Source: Saccharicrinis sp963667815 (lineage in GTDB: Bacteria > Bacteroidota > Bacteroidia > Bacteroidales > Marinilabiliaceae). From it: a stretch of 64,000 nucleotides of DNA. Within the stretch, counting starts at the first letter, position 1; each line of letters opens with the position of its first letter. The notes under the pieces were generated by a model, which was not told the DNA's origin, did no database searches, and saw only the letters and a program-made list of their open reading frames with translations. The translations under genes were made by a program, and so were the position numbers. This document shows positions 63,551 through 64,000 of the stretch, piece after piece. The stretch lies in assembly GCA_963667815.1 (NCBI GenBank), contig OY764021.1. One strand, 5' to 3'.

Positions 63551-64000
63551 TTAGACTAAAAAAGGAGCCAAAGACAAAATTAAGCTATCTAACATATCAT
63601 CATCTGCAACATCTTTCTTTAAAAATTCCTTTCTAAATTGTCTATAAACAGACATTACATTAGTCTGCTTTAGTTGTAACAATTCAATACGTTCAGTAAA
63701 ACCTTCTTTTGTTTTTTTCTTATTTGTAAGTGATCTCCCTTTTAATTGTTTAAAACATAATTCAGGATGTGTTTCATGAAATGTTGTTTTCAAACTCTTA
63801 TTCTCATTAAGAAAAACATCTAATTCTCTAATTTTGGAACAAATATTCCATGCCTGAATAGAAATACCTTTTCCTAATACTTCTCTGTTAATCCCAGAAG
63901 CTTCTTTATAATCATTTGCATATACAGCTTGTTTACATGGAACAGTAAAAACTGAGGAGCTATAAGGATGTCCCAATTGTTGTCTAATTAATAAATCAAT
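63551..64000 (-). CDS. DUF429 protein, 5' end outside the window
   Basis: The frame is open to the last base (64000); the TTG at 63976 is internal, so the gene is cut by the window edge. About 150 C-terminal residues are visible. KTTFHETHPELCFKQLKGR is the conserved DUF429 block of this predicted RNase H-fold nuclease, and YEASGINREVLGKGIS-type helices fit. Function unproven. The gene reads toward the small outer-membrane gene. Confidence 0.8.
   Translation of the reverse strand: MDLLIRQQLGHPYSSSVFTVPCKQAVYANDYKEASGINREVLGKGISIQAWNICSKIRELDVFLNENKSLKTTFHETHPELCFKQLKGRSLTNKKKTKEGFTERIELLQLKQTNVMSVYRQFRKEFLKKDVADDDMLDSLILSLAPFLV

Overview
The window is AT-rich chromosomal DNA from a member of the Bacteroidota. 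The evidence is the DUF3078 family, an S46 dipeptidyl-peptidase, a ComEC with no metallo-beta-lactamase motif, a spermidine route through carboxyspermidine, a kdsC-ubiA-maf cluster, and several promoter candidates of the Bacteroidota type (TTTG, about 19 bp, TAnnTTTG). A methyl-accepting chemotaxis protein and a full menaquinone pathway suggest a marine, gliding or motile Marinilabiliales-like lineage. The order is an inference. I saw no rRNA, tRNA, insertion sequence, prophage or CRISPR array. Almost everything is core metabolism and envelope biology.

Layout. 0-10 kb: the 3' part of a PAS/GAF sensor without a kinase domain, an MsbA-like ABC exporter, purB, an EI24 membrane protein, an NfeD-type membrane protease, two small related proteins with acidic tails, then a FAA hydrolase/exonuclease pair. 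10-22 kb: a TPR/PD40 lipid-envelope type protein, an exported superoxide dismutase, a Zn-protease-like/RimK fusion, acyl-CoA dehydrogenase with etfA and etfB, msrB, a DUF3078 protein and a Sua5-type tRNA-modification enzyme. 22-30 kb: cupin, TrkH/TrkA potassium uptake, ComEC, an SRPBCC protein and a C1 peptidase. 30-40 kb: menaquinone genes in two blocks (ndpA-menF-menD-menB, then menA-menC-menE) with a chemotaxis receptor between them and a strong terminator after menB.

40-64 kb: a 1-kb gene-free segment full of short inverted and direct repeats, a large HExxH/beta-propeller/barrel protein, a GH13 enzyme, an orphan 108-residue protein, a metallophosphoesterase, the carboxyspermidine pair (dehydrogenase and nspC), plsC, an orphan histidine kinase, an inositol-phosphatase family protein and a small-molecule kinase. 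These are followed by a DUF2520 protein, an S46 peptidase, the kdsC-ubiA-maf cluster, fetAB, thpR, a small outer-membrane barrel and a truncated DUF429 gene.

The most unusual items are the repeat-rich segment at 40.30-40.62 kb with a long imperfect hairpin, a predicted small RNA at about 21.44-21.56 kb with both promoter and terminator, the receptor inserted among the men genes, the pair of acidic-tail small proteins (one with a strong Shine-Dalgarno, rare in this phylum), and two places where a terminator U-tract runs straight into the next gene's -7 box. I did not find a clearly new defence or mobile system.
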